A DNA stretch of 64,000 nt from Akkermansiaceae bacterium. Lineage in GTDB: Bacteria > Verrucomicrobiota > Verrucomicrobiia > Verrucomicrobiales > DEV007. The notes beneath the pieces were generated by a model. The model did not search any database, was not told the DNA's origin, and worked only from the letters and a program-made list of their open reading frames with translations. Of this stretch, positions 43,505 through 51,789 are shown piece after piece. Position 1 is the stretch's first letter, and each line of letters begins with the position of its first letter. Where the stretch lies: positions 1-64,000 of the forward strand of contig JACKQE010000002.1 in assembly GCA_024233005.1 (NCBI GenBank). The letters are read 5' to 3'. The translations under genes and the position numbers were made by a program.

Positions 43505-45481
43505 ATGAGTGAGAAGGCCACCACCAAACCCTCGTCAGCAGCGCCAGTGTCCCGCTCCCTGGCCGCTGTCATCGCCATTGTCATCGTCTTTTGCATTGTT
43601 GTGGCGATCAATGCCATTGCCGGATTCCTCAACGGCCGGGCCGACCTGACGCAGGACCACCTCTACACGCTTGCCGACGGCACCAAGAAAATCCTCGGAC
43701 GTCTTGAAGCTCCGGTTACCGTGCGGCTCTATACTACCGACAGCAAAGAGTTCATGACTCCGTCGGAGTTGAGCATGTCCCGGCGGGTGGAAGAACTGAT
43801 CCGGGAGTATGTTAAGAATTCCAAGGGCAAGCTGACTTTTAAAAAGCTAAATCCGGAGCCGGACACGGATGCGGAAGACTCCGCCGTCCTCGATGGTGTG
43901 CAGGCCGGCGCTTCCCGGGAATCGGGCCAGGAGATCACCATGGGCATTGCGGTGGAGTGCCTTGATGCCAAAGAGGTCATTCCGTTTGTCCCCGCCCGCC
44001 CTGAGACCATGTTGGAATATGATTTGTCCCGTGCCATCGCCGCGGTCCACGATGGCAAAAAGTCCAAAATCGTGGTGATGACCAGCATGGCCGTGGGCGG
44101 AGGTCCTCCGACCAATTTCCAGGCACCGCCCCCGCAACCCTGGGTGGCCTACTCGGAATTGCAAAAGGATTATCAGGTGGAAACCATTCCCGGCACTTCC
44201 ACGGTCATCCCTGAGGGCACGGATTTGTTGGTCGTGCTCCATCCTTATGACATCACCGATGAGGGCCAGTACGCGATCGACCAATATCTGCTCAAAGGGG
44301 GGCGCGTCATCGCCGCCGTCGATCCCATGCTTTTTGCCTCCCGGTTCATGGCCGCGGGCAACCCCATGATGGGAGGGGCTCCAGGGCCTCCTCCGTCCTC
44401 AAATCTGGCCAAACTTTTCTCTGCTTGGGGGATCGGGTACGATGACACCCGGGTGGTTGCCGACTCCCGCTATCCGACCCAGATCCGCGACGGTGTTGCT
44501 CCCACGGTCCTTTCCCTAAGCCGCGAAGCCCTGAACAAGGACGATGTGGTTACCCAGTACTTGAACGACCTCTTCCTCATCACTCCGGGAGCTTTCACGC
44601 TCACCGCGCCGGATGGTGTCACCGCTACCACACTGGCCAGCACCTCCAAGGATATTCAGCTTGTGGCCACTTTCGATGCCGACCCAACCCAGAAAGAGGC
44701 CATCCAAAGAATCCGGGAGAATTTCAAATCTCTCAATGAATCCCGGGTTCTCGCTGTGAAATTGAAAGGCAATTTTAAGTCCGCCTTTCCGGATGGTAAG
44801 CCCAAGTCTACGGCGGATGCCGATAAAAAGGATGAGGATCAAAAGGACGGTGGGAAAGACGACAAAAAAGACGCTGACAAGCCGAAGGAGGAAGAAAAGG
44901 ACACCTCTTTGAAGCAAAGTGAGAAGGAAGGGGTTGTCATCGCCATCGCAGACTCTGATTTCCTCTACGACGAATTCGCCGTGCAGAAGATGCAGGTCAT
45001 GAATCAGGTCATCATCCAGCCGATGAACGGAAACCTGACCGCTTTCCAGAACATGGTCGAGCAGCTCTCCGGAGCTTCTGAACTGAGTGACATCCGGAGC
45101 CGTTCATCGGTCCGCCGTCCCTTCACCAAGCTCAATGAGTGGCTTAAGGAAGCGGAGAGCAAACACATGGCGGAATACAAAAAGTTCGACAGCCAGAAGC
45201 GCGAGGCCGAGCAGGAAATCAACAACATTCTGGCGGCCAAGCCCGGCGACATCAAGGAGGCCATCATGTCTCCCGAGGTCCAACAGAAGGTGGAGCAACT
45301 CCGCAAGGACATGGTCGACTACAGCAAGAAGGCCCGTGAAATCAACAAGCAGATCAAGAAGGATTTCGACTGGCGCCAGAATGTTATCAAGCTCGGCAAT
45401 GCGGTCACGATGCCTCTCCTCGTCATCGCTTTCGGGATCGGACTCTTCTTTTTCAGGCGGACTCAAACAGCGGCCCGTTGA
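43505..45481 (+). CDS. GldG-like auxiliary subunit of ABC system
   Basis: 658 residues. There is an N-terminal membrane anchor (VIAIVIVFCIVVAINAIAGF) and a C-terminal membrane helix (MPLLVIAFGIGLFFFRR). Between them lies a large periplasmic domain with LTQDHLYTLADGTKKILGRL and APVTVRLYTTDSKE, and an IFT52/GldG-type fold (DLLVVLHPYDITDEGQYAID, QYLLKGGRVIAAVDPMLFAS). A Lys/Asp/Glu-rich stretch of about 45 residues (near 440) and a long helical segment near the C-terminus complete it. It is the accessory of the ABC permease, perhaps a periplasmic scaffold. Gap to the DUF4340 gene is 55 bases. Confidence 0.9.
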   Translation: MSEKATTKPSSAAPVSRSLAAVIAIVIVFCIVVAINAIAGFLNGRADLTQDHLYTLADGTKKILGRLEAPVTVRLYTTDSKEFMTPSELSMSRRVEELIREYVKNSKGKLTFKKLNPEPDTDAEDSAVLDGVQAGASRESGQEITMGIAVECLDAKEVIPFVPARPETMLEYDLSRAIAAVHDGKKSKIVVMTSMAVGGGPPTNFQAPPPQPWVAYSELQKDYQVETIPGTSTVIPEGTDLLVVLHPYDITDEGQYAIDQYLLKGGRVIAAVDPMLFASRFMAAGNPMMGGAPGPPPSSNLAKLFSAWGIGYDDTRVVADSRYPTQIRDGVAPTVLSLSREALNKDDVVTQYLNDLFLITPGAFTLTAPDGVTATTLASTSKDIQLVATFDADPTQKEAIQRIRENFKSLNESRVLAVKLKGNFKSAFPDGKPKSTADADKKDEDQKDGGKDDKKDADKPKEEEKDTSLKQSEKEGVVIAIADSDFLYDEFAVQKMQVMNQVIIQPMNGNLTAFQNMVEQLSGASELSDIRSRSSVRRPFTKLNEWLKEAESKHMAEYKKFDSQKREAEQEINNILAAKPGDIKEAIMSPEVQQKVEQLRKDMVDYSKKAREINKQIKKDFDWRQNVIKLGNAVTMPLLVIAFGIGLFFFRRTQTAAR

Positions 45482-45536
45482 GGCCGAGGTTCCACCGGGA
45501 TCCTTCTTCCATTCGGAATAACCAAGCATTCAAATC

Positions 45537-47030
45537 ATGGGACAGAAATCACTCGTTCGGTTGTTGTTTGTGCTGGCTGTTTTGGCCGGCGTGGCATTCA
45601 TCCTCAATTTGGTGAACCGCACCGACAGTGGCGGCGACTCTGGAGGTAGAACTTCGGAGCGCGTTCTGCCGGATTTTGCCCTCAATGAGGTTGCCCAGGT
45701 CAGGATTAAAACGGGATCTGGTGAGTTGAACATCAAGGCCGGGGATAAAGGTTGGACCGTGGCGGAACGGGAAGGGTTCCCGGCCGATGTTACCAAAGTG
45801 ATCGGCTTGATCAAGAAGGTGTGGGATTTGAAGCCCATCCAAACGCAGCCGGGCGGGTCCACACTGACGGAGCGTTTCTCGCTGGTGGATCCTTCCAAAG
45901 CTGCCGATGCGCCCGGCAAAACGGCCACCGTTCTCTCCTTCCTGAGCAAAGATGGAAAAGAGGTGGGGGCTCTCTGGCTGGGCAAAACTTACGATCGCAA
46001 AGAAAATCAGCCTAGTCCTTTCGGTGGTGGCATGTCCACGACGCCGGTGGGGCGTTATGTCAAAGCTCCTGGCAGCGAGGACATTTGCCTTGTCAATGAA
46101 ACCCTCTCCGAAGTGGTCACGGATCCAGCCGACTGGCTCAACAAAGACTTTGTCAAAGTCGACAAGCTCAAGAGCATTTCGATCAAGAGCGGCACCGCGT
46201 CCGATGACTGGAAATTGACCCGCGATTCCGCGGAAGGCGATCTCGTGCTAGATGCTCCCAAAGCGGGCGAGGATGTCGACAATCTCAAGACTTCGCCCAT
46301 GAAGACGGCCTTCTCCAGCGTCAGTTTTGAGGACATCGTCAAGGCCGATGAGATCAAGGACAAGCCCTTCAAGACGACTTTCGCGATCGAAACGTTTGAA
46401 GGCTTCAACTACCAGTTCGTGGTCACGGACAAGAATGACCTTAACGAATTGTTCCTCAAAGTGGATGTCACTGGGAAATTTGAAGAGAAGCGCAAGCCCG
46501 GTGAAGAGGAAACCGATGAAGAGAAGAAGAAGAAGGACGAGGAGTTCGCGGCTGAGCTGAAAAGGAAGCAGGACAAGCTGGCCGCTGAAAACGCCCTCGA
46601 AGGCCGCATATTCAAGGTCAGAAGCTGGAACGTCGAGAATCTCATCAAAAAGCGCTCCGAGTTGATGAAATCCAAAGAGCCAGCCGTGCCTTCTCCCGCT
46701 GATGGTGCTCCCGGCGGATTGCCCGGAGGGCTTCAGTTGCCAGGAGTGAATGCTCCGGTGCCAGCGCCCAAACCTGCTGAGTCGGCGCCGAAGCCTTCCG
46801 CGGAAGCTCCGAAGCCCGCCGCGGAAGCTCCGAAGCCCGCCGCGGAAGCTCCGAAGCCCGCCGCGGAAGCACCGAAGCCCGCCGCGGAAGCACCGAAGCC
46901 TGCCGCGGAAGCACCGAAGCCCGCCGCGCAAGCTCCGAAGCCTGCCGCGGAAGCTCCAAAGCCCGCCGCGGAAGCACCGAAGCCCGCCGCGGAAGCACCG
47001 AAGCCCGCCGCGGAAGCTCCGAAGCCCTGA
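45537..47030 (+). CDS. DUF4340 protein with heptapeptide-repeat tail
   Basis: 497 residues. An N-terminal anchor (LLFVLAVLAGVAFILNLV) is followed by two DUF4340-like beta/alpha repeats (DFALNEVAQVRIKTGSGELN and FVKVDKLKSISIKSGTASDD). A Glu/Lys-rich coiled coil lies near 320-350. The last 88 residues are twelve Ala-Pro-Lys-Pro-x-x-x heptads plus APKP. DUF4340 proteins always sit beside GldG-type ABC genes and are thought to be periplasmic subunits. The Pro/Ala/Lys tail could span the periplasm or bind the cell wall, like the TonB proline-rich stretch. Confidence 0.88.
   Translation: MGQKSLVRLLFVLAVLAGVAFILNLVNRTDSGGDSGGRTSERVLPDFALNEVAQVRIKTGSGELNIKAGDKGWTVAEREGFPADVTKVIGLIKKVWDLKPIQTQPGGSTLTERFSLVDPSKAADAPGKTATVLSFLSKDGKEVGALWLGKTYDRKENQPSPFGGGMSTTPVGRYVKAPGSEDICLVNETLSEVVTDPADWLNKDFVKVDKLKSISIKSGTASDDWKLTRDSAEGDLVLDAPKAGEDVDNLKTSPMKTAFSSVSFEDIVKADEIKDKPFKTTFAIETFEGFNYQFVVTDKNDLNELFLKVDVTGKFEEKRKPGEEETDEEKKKKDEEFAAELKRKQDKLAAENALEGRIFKVRSWNVENLIKKRSELMKSKEPAVPSPADGAPGGLPGGLQLPGVNAPVPAPKPAESAPKPSAEAPKPAAEAPKPAAEAPKPAAEAPKPAAEAPKPAAEAPKPAAQAPKPAAEAPKPAAEAPKPAAEAPKPAAEAPKP
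46764..47027 (+). repeat. In-frame 21-bp tandem repeat (12 units plus 12 bases)
   Basis: Units of 21 bases such as GCTCCGAAGCCCGCCGCGGA plus A encode APKPAAE. The first unit codes APKPAES, the second APKPSAE, the eighth APKPAAQ; the rest are APKPAAE. Copies differ at synonymous third positions (GCT/GCA, CCC/CCT), so the array is not freshly expanded but slippage is possible. It ends one codon before the stop. Confidence 0.95.
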
Positions 47031-47122
47031 TCAGAGTTCGGGCTGGTGCTGGCATTCCGATGCCTGCGCTTTTTGGTCAATCGGGCAAGGAATCGCCCGG
47101 AGTGTTGTCTCTAGCGAACCAT

Positions 47123-48583
47123 TCAGGCCAGCAGTTCTGAAACCATCCGGGCTTCCGGATTCTGCACCAGGGTCTGATCTACCCCATTCCGCTTGTAGCT
47201 CAGTTTGCCCGCATCGAGACCGAAGAGATGCAAGAGGGTGGCGTGGTAGTCGTAATGGTTGACCACATTGTCCACCGCATGGTGGCCGAACTCATCGGTC
47301 GCTCCGTGGACGTGGCCCCCCTTGAAACCTCCTCCGGCCACCCACATGCTGAAACCGTAAGTGTTGTGGTCGCGGCCCACTTTTGAGCGGTCTTTGCCAC
47401 CGGCTCGGTTCTGGATTACGGGGAGACGTCCCATTTCTCCGCCCCAATGGACCACGGTGGAATCCAGCAACCCCCGTTGTTTTAGATCTATGACCAAGGC
47501 GGCGGCCGGTTGGTCCACGTATTGGCAGGCGGCCGGGAGACTTGTCAGGATGCTGGAATGGTGGTCCCAGGTTTGATTGCCGGTAAAAAGGCTGACGAAG
47601 CGAACCCCGCGCTCCACAAGACGCCGGGCGATGAGGCAGCGCGATCCGAATTCCTGGCATTCCGGACGATCCAAACCATACAGTTTCTTTGTCGCTTCCG
47701 ATTCCTGGCTGAGGTCGAGAGCTTCCTTGGCGGCCGTCTGCATTCGCGCTGCGAGTTCGAAGCTTTGGATCCGGGCATCGAGGTCGGTTTCCCCGGGGCG
47801 TTCCTCACTGTGTTCCTGATTGAGGCGTTTCACAAATGCCAGGTAACGTTGTTGGGCCTCCCCCTGGAGTGACATGGGCGGTTCCAGATTGAGAATCCGC
47901 GGCTCCTTCGCCCGGATGACGGTGCCTTGGTAGAGCGAGGGGAGCCAGCCATTGGAGAAATTGTCCACTCCGAGAACAGGCAGCCCCCGGGGATCGGTCA
48001 GTGCAACGTAAGCAGGCAGGTCGGAATTTTCCGAGCCCAGTCCATAAGTGATCCAGCTGCCCAGGGTGGGACGCCCGCCCAACGCAGTGCCATTGAGGAG
48101 AGCGTAGATGGATTGGCCATGGTTGTTCACTCCGGTGTGCATCGACCGGATCAGGGTGATGTCATCCGCGATGGTGCCCATGTGGGGCACCAACTCGCTC
48201 ATTTCGATACCACTTTGGCCATGCTTGGTGAATTTCCATGGGGACCCCATGACTTCCCGGCTGGCCCCCGCAGCATCATCGTATTTCACTTCGCCGGGAA
48301 AATCCTTGCCATCGTACTTCGTCAGCATGGGTTTCGGATCGAAAAGGTCCATGTGGCTCGGGCCGCCCTGCATGAACATGGAAATCATCGCCTTCGTCTT
48401 GCCAAAGGTGTGAGGGGCTTTCGGGAGATTGTCAAAATGTTGCCGCTTGCCGAGCCCGGGGTTCGCGAGCAAGCCCTGCTCCTTGAGCAGCAGGGCGAGG
48501 GCGATGGTGCCCAGCCCGTAATTCCTGGAGAGGAACTGCCGGCGGGAAAGAGCTGGACAAGTGGGTGGTTGTTTCATGGCCAT
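47123..48583 (-). CDS. DUF1501 domain protein, solitary
   Basis: 486 residues. The N-terminus ALSRRQFLSRNYGLGTIALA is a twin-arginine-type signal. The body has MISMFMQGGPSHMDLFDPKP, IRSMHTGVNNHGQSIYALLN, HWGGEMGRLPVIQ and RDHNTYGFSMWVAGGGF, nearly the same motifs as the DUF1501 protein at 19710-21158. Starts at 48583 (MAMKQPP) or 48577 are both possible. No PSD1 gene lies next to it, which is unusual, and the solitary PSD1 gene of the window lies about 10 kb away on the other strand. Confidence 0.92.
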   Translation of the reverse strand: MAMKQPPTCPALSRRQFLSRNYGLGTIALALLLKEQGLLANPGLGKRQHFDNLPKAPHTFGKTKAMISMFMQGGPSHMDLFDPKPMLTKYDGKDFPGEVKYDDAAGASREVMGSPWKFTKHGQSGIEMSELVPHMGTIADDITLIRSMHTGVNNHGQSIYALLNGTALGGRPTLGSWITYGLGSENSDLPAYVALTDPRGLPVLGVDNFSNGWLPSLYQGTVIRAKEPRILNLEPPMSLQGEAQQRYLAFVKRLNQEHSEERPGETDLDARIQSFELAARMQTAAKEALDLSQESEATKKLYGLDRPECQEFGSRCLIARRLVERGVRFVSLFTGNQTWDHHSSILTSLPAACQYVDQPAAALVIDLKQRGLLDSTVVHWGGEMGRLPVIQNRAGGKDRSKVGRDHNTYGFSMWVAGGGFKGGHVHGATDEFGHHAVDNVVNHYDYHATLLHLFGLDAGKLSYKRNGVDQTLVQNPEARMVSELLA

Positions 48584-48786
48584 TCACTGAGGATACCCCC
48601 GTGAGGGGCCACCGGAAAGGGAGTGATCGCGCCATCTTCAGCAAGACTGGCTCACCACAAGCAACAAAACCTTTACGGAAGGGACTTTGCTCCACGCGGA
48701 ACCGTTGATGATATTTGGACTCTGCTGAGTTTCTTGCTCCCTATCCTACTGAAAAACAATAGGCAAGCGCTCAGCTGGCCCCCTGT

Positions 48787-50547
48787 ATGATCCTGTCTCC
48801 TCCGTCGAGTGATCCTTCTTGGATGAAAATCCGGCTCATTGATGCCATCGGGCCCTTTTTCCAAGGATACAACCGGCAGACCATCAATTGGTCAAAAATC
48901 CCATTCGATCACCTTGCCCTGCGAGGCCCGGATCGGGAGATCCAATGGGACCGGATCAGGGCATCTTTGAGGACTCTGGGGCTCCAGGCCGCCTCCTGGG
49001 GATTTACGGCGGCCTCACTTGATGACGTCGCCCACCTTGTTGACGACGAACATTACGAGCCGGAAGTGCGGGAAGCCATCGGCGTGTTCCGGGAAGAGTT
49101 CCGCCGTTGCATTGCGGTGCTCCGGGAATGCGGTTTGGAGGTCTTTGTCACCATGGATGTGATGTCCACGACGCCAGCGTTGAGGAACTATTTGGGTAAT
49201 ACCTGGGAGTCAGCGCGGGACCACCTGCGTGATCTATTGGAACGCTTCCTGACCGACTTCCCGGAAGTCAAAGCCGTGATCCTGCGGATCGGCGAGTCGG
49301 ATGGGAAAGATGTGAAAGATTTTTTTCACAGCCGCTTGCTGGTGAAAAAACCCTGGCAGGCCCGGGAGCTGTTGGAGGCCCTTCTTCCTGTTTTTGAGCG
49401 TCACGGACGTTGGCTGATTTTTCGCACCTGGACCGTTGGTGCCTATCGGATCGGTGATTTGATGTGGCATCGCCGCACCCTGGCAGATGTCTTCGACCGG
49501 CTCACGAGCCCCGCTTTGATCGTTTCGATGAAGTACGGGGAATCGGATTTTTTCCGATTCCTGCCGTTGAACAAGAGCTTCTTTTATTTGAAACAGCCCA
49601 AAATGCTGGAACTCCAGTCACGGCGAGAATACGAGGGCTGTGGAGAGTATCCTTCCTTCACCGGATGGGAGTATGAAGCCTACGTGCGGGAGCTGCGGCA
49701 GGCTCGGGACGTTGTCGGGGTTTCGATCTGGTGCCAGACCGGAGGATGGGTGCCGTTCCGCCGTCTCGCCTTTCTCGAACCGGCGGCATTCTGGATCGAT
49801 CTCAATACCTTTGTTTCCCTGAGAGTTGTCGCCGATGGATGGTTGGTCGAGGAGGCGGTCCGTGCGTTTGCGGAGGACCGGGGATTGAACGATTGGCGGG
49901 CGTTTCTCCAATTGCTCAGGCTTTCCGATGACGTGATCCGCGAGTTGCTCTACTTGCCAGGGTTTGCCCGGCAAAAACTCTATTTCCGCCGAGTCCGCAT
50001 TCCCCCTTTGCTCCACGTCTATTGGCACAACATCTTCATCAGCCATTCCGCGAAGAAGCTGCTGAGCCACTTCACGGATGATCCTGAGACGGCCTTGAGG
50101 GCGGCTCTGGTCTGCCAGGAGCGGCTGAACCAAATGCGGACTCTGGCGTCGAAAGCGGGGGCGCCGGTGGCCGATCTTGAATACATGGAAGACACCTTCC
50201 GGTTTCTGGCGCTGGCGCGGGAATACTATTTCCGGCCGGAAAGCGAGGCGGTCCGGTGGCACATCCGCGATGCCAAGCGAGCCTACAAGTTGAAATACCC
50301 CAAGGACGGCGACCGGCCCCGCTACCGGATCAAGACCGACTACGAGCCCCTGTTGGTCAAACCCCGTTATCTTGGCTGGGTCTGCGCGGTGTTCATGCGT
50401 CGCCGCCGGGGTTACCGCATCGTGGACCGCATCCTCACGCTGCACCTGTTGTCCATCATATACCGGGTCGTGGCCCGGCGGCGGCCGCACTGGATCCCCG
50501 AGTTTGCCCGGGACAGCGCCATGGGAGTCGATGTCGTTTTCAAATGA
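48787..50547 (+). CDS. GH67-like TIM-barrel protein, function unknown
   Basis: 586 residues; ATG 48823 (MKIRLIDAIGPFFQGYNRQT) is an alternative start. No signal peptide, so it is likely cytoplasmic. The central part looks like a TIM-barrel glycosidase: EVKAVILRIGESDGKDVKDF, LIFRTWTVGAYRIGDLMWHR, MLELQSRREYEGCGEYPSFT and VVGVSIWCQTGGW. The E-L-Q-x-x-x-E-Y-x-G block resembles the alpha-glucuronidase family 67 (ELQITQEYLG). The C-terminal ~180 residues are Arg/Tyr/Leu-rich helices and do not match that family. I propose a distant GH67-type glycosidase; this is inference. Convergent with the next gene, three bases apart. Confidence 0.65.
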   Translation: MILSPPSSDPSWMKIRLIDAIGPFFQGYNRQTINWSKIPFDHLALRGPDREIQWDRIRASLRTLGLQAASWGFTAASLDDVAHLVDDEHYEPEVREAIGVFREEFRRCIAVLRECGLEVFVTMDVMSTTPALRNYLGNTWESARDHLRDLLERFLTDFPEVKAVILRIGESDGKDVKDFFHSRLLVKKPWQARELLEALLPVFERHGRWLIFRTWTVGAYRIGDLMWHRRTLADVFDRLTSPALIVSMKYGESDFFRFLPLNKSFFYLKQPKMLELQSRREYEGCGEYPSFTGWEYEAYVRELRQARDVVGVSIWCQTGGWVPFRRLAFLEPAAFWIDLNTFVSLRVVADGWLVEEAVRAFAEDRGLNDWRAFLQLLRLSDDVIRELLYLPGFARQKLYFRRVRIPPLLHVYWHNIFISHSAKKLLSHFTDDPETALRAALVCQERLNQMRTLASKAGAPVADLEYMEDTFRFLALAREYYFRPESEAVRWHIRDAKRAYKLKYPKDGDRPRYRIKTDYEPLLVKPRYLGWVCAVFMRRRRGYRIVDRILTLHLLSIIYRVVARRRPHWIPEFARDSAMGVDVVFK

Positions 50548-50550
50548 GCT

Positions 50551-51279
50551 CTACGGTTCCGGCTTGGCTTCGTCGAGGACTTCCAGGCTGGTGTCGGAGA
50601 TTTTTTTGCCGGTTTGCGGATCGATGGTCTTGACTGACATGGAACTGATCATCCAAACGTCACCGATTTTTTTGCCTTTTTCGACCTCGAATTCCTTCGT
50701 CCGTTTGCCGGCGGCGTCATATCCCCACATTTGCATCATCGCCCCACTTCCTTTGTCGATCCAGACATCCACGGTCGAGTAGGGCCCCAGTCCATCGGGA
50801 TTGCGCACCCGGACCAGCCAGGTGTCGCGGGTTTTGATTTTCTCCTCCCGCAGAATGCGTGCCGAGGGCCAGTAAAGGAAGCGCATGGATAGGTCTTCGA
50901 AGGTCACATCCGTGCCTGCAATGCGCTCGGAGTAGCGCTCCGGCGGTACCGGGGCCTCGACCTCGCCGACCTTTTCCTTGAGGATGAACTGGTCTCCGGA
51001 GGTGTCGAGCTGGATGGTTTGGGATTTGAAAATGAAGCGGATGCTGGACGGTTGGAGTGAAAGCACGAATGGCTCCTCAAAGCGGCGGACCCTGAGCCGG
51101 GCCTGGAAGTTCTGGTTGTAAAGAGTGTAGCTGTAACGGACCAGTCGAAGGACATCGTTGGCGGTGAGCTGTTCGATGGTCTTGTTGCCGAAAGGCGAAC
51201 CCTCTTGTGCCCGCATCGTCGGATGGGGGAGCGCGAGGAGGAGTGCCAGGGCGGGAAGGATCAGGGAGGGGGCTTTCAT
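50551..51279 (-). CDS. LolA-like outer-membrane lipoprotein-sorting protein
   Basis: 242 residues from the ATG at 51279 (MKAPSLILPALALLLALPHP, a signal peptide); the frame continues upstream to 51393 but overlaps the divergent thioesterase. The mature protein has the beta-sheet pattern of the LolA/LolB superfamily: NFQARLRVRRFEEPFVLSLQ, IRFIFKSQTIQLDTSGDQFI, STVDVWIDKGSGAMMQMWGY and VWMISSMSVKTIDPQTGKKI. The latter matches the 'outer membrane lipoprotein-sorting protein' family that binds lipids or lipoprotein acyl chains in the periplasm. No Lol transporter genes are nearby. Confidence 0.75.
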   Translation of the reverse strand: MKAPSLILPALALLLALPHPTMRAQEGSPFGNKTIEQLTANDVLRLVRYSYTLYNQNFQARLRVRRFEEPFVLSLQPSSIRFIFKSQTIQLDTSGDQFILKEKVGEVEAPVPPERYSERIAGTDVTFEDLSMRFLYWPSARILREEKIKTRDTWLVRVRNPDGLGPYSTVDVWIDKGSGAMMQMWGYDAAGKRTKEFEVEKGKKIGDVWMISSMSVKTIDPQTGKKISDTSLEVLDEAKPEP

Positions 51280-51391
51280 GTGGTGATGAGACGCTTCAGG
51301 ATAACATATCTTCAATCCATCTTGGGAAAAAGGTGGTTTTTCTCTCCAGACTTGGCCCGATCGATTAAGCTGGGGAGCACCAAGATCTTTC

Positions 51392-51757
51392 ATGGAAACT
51401 CACCGTCTCATTCTCCCGGGGCATTTGAACCAGTATGGGTATCTTTTCGGGGGGCAATTGCTCTCCTGGGTTGATGAAGTCGCATGGATCGCGGCCAGCC
51501 TGGATCACCCGGGATGCCATTTTCTGACTCTGGCGATGGACCGGGTCGAGTTCAAGAGACCGGTGCGCAAGGGAACCATCATCACCCTGAAAGCGGAGCC
51601 GGCGCGGCGTGGGCACACTTCCGTGGGCTACGAGGTGTCGGTTTTCCGACAGGAAGGGGACGAAATTTTCTCCACTCTGGTCACGCTCGTGCGGGTGGAT
51701 GAAAAGGGGCACAAGCAGCCCCTTCCTTCGATTCCCGGCTCGCCCGTCGTGGATTGA
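51392..51757 (+). CDS. Acyl-CoA thioesterase, YciA-like hotdog
   Basis: 121 residues with one hotdog fold. LNQYGYLFGGQLLSWVDEVA is the YciA/BACH pattern, with the Asp of WVDE as the likely catalytic residue. FLTLAMDRVEFKRPVRKGTI and GHTSVGYEVSVF follow. Cytoplasmic; hydrolyses acyl-CoA thioesters. The start follows GATCTTTC without a Shine-Dalgarno sequence. Divergent from the LolA-like gene. Confidence 0.85.
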   Translation: METHRLILPGHLNQYGYLFGGQLLSWVDEVAWIAASLDHPGCHFLTLAMDRVEFKRPVRKGTIITLKAEPARRGHTSVGYEVSVFRQEGDEIFSTLVTLVRVDEKGHKQPLPSIPGSPVVD

Positions 51758-51789
51758 TCGGTCTGGTTCGAAGGCGCTTGGATGCGGCT

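Noticed and set aside
46764..47027. Possible CRISPR-like array
   Set aside because: The 21-bp units are contiguous with no spacers and stay in frame as protein repeat.
46733..47080. Minus-strand frame of repeated FGASAAG
   Set aside because: It is the antisense reading of the 21-bp repeat in the DUF4340 gene.
47031..47122. Short inverted repeat CGGGC/GCCCG between convergent genes as a terminator
   Set aside because: Only five base pairs and no following T run on either strand.
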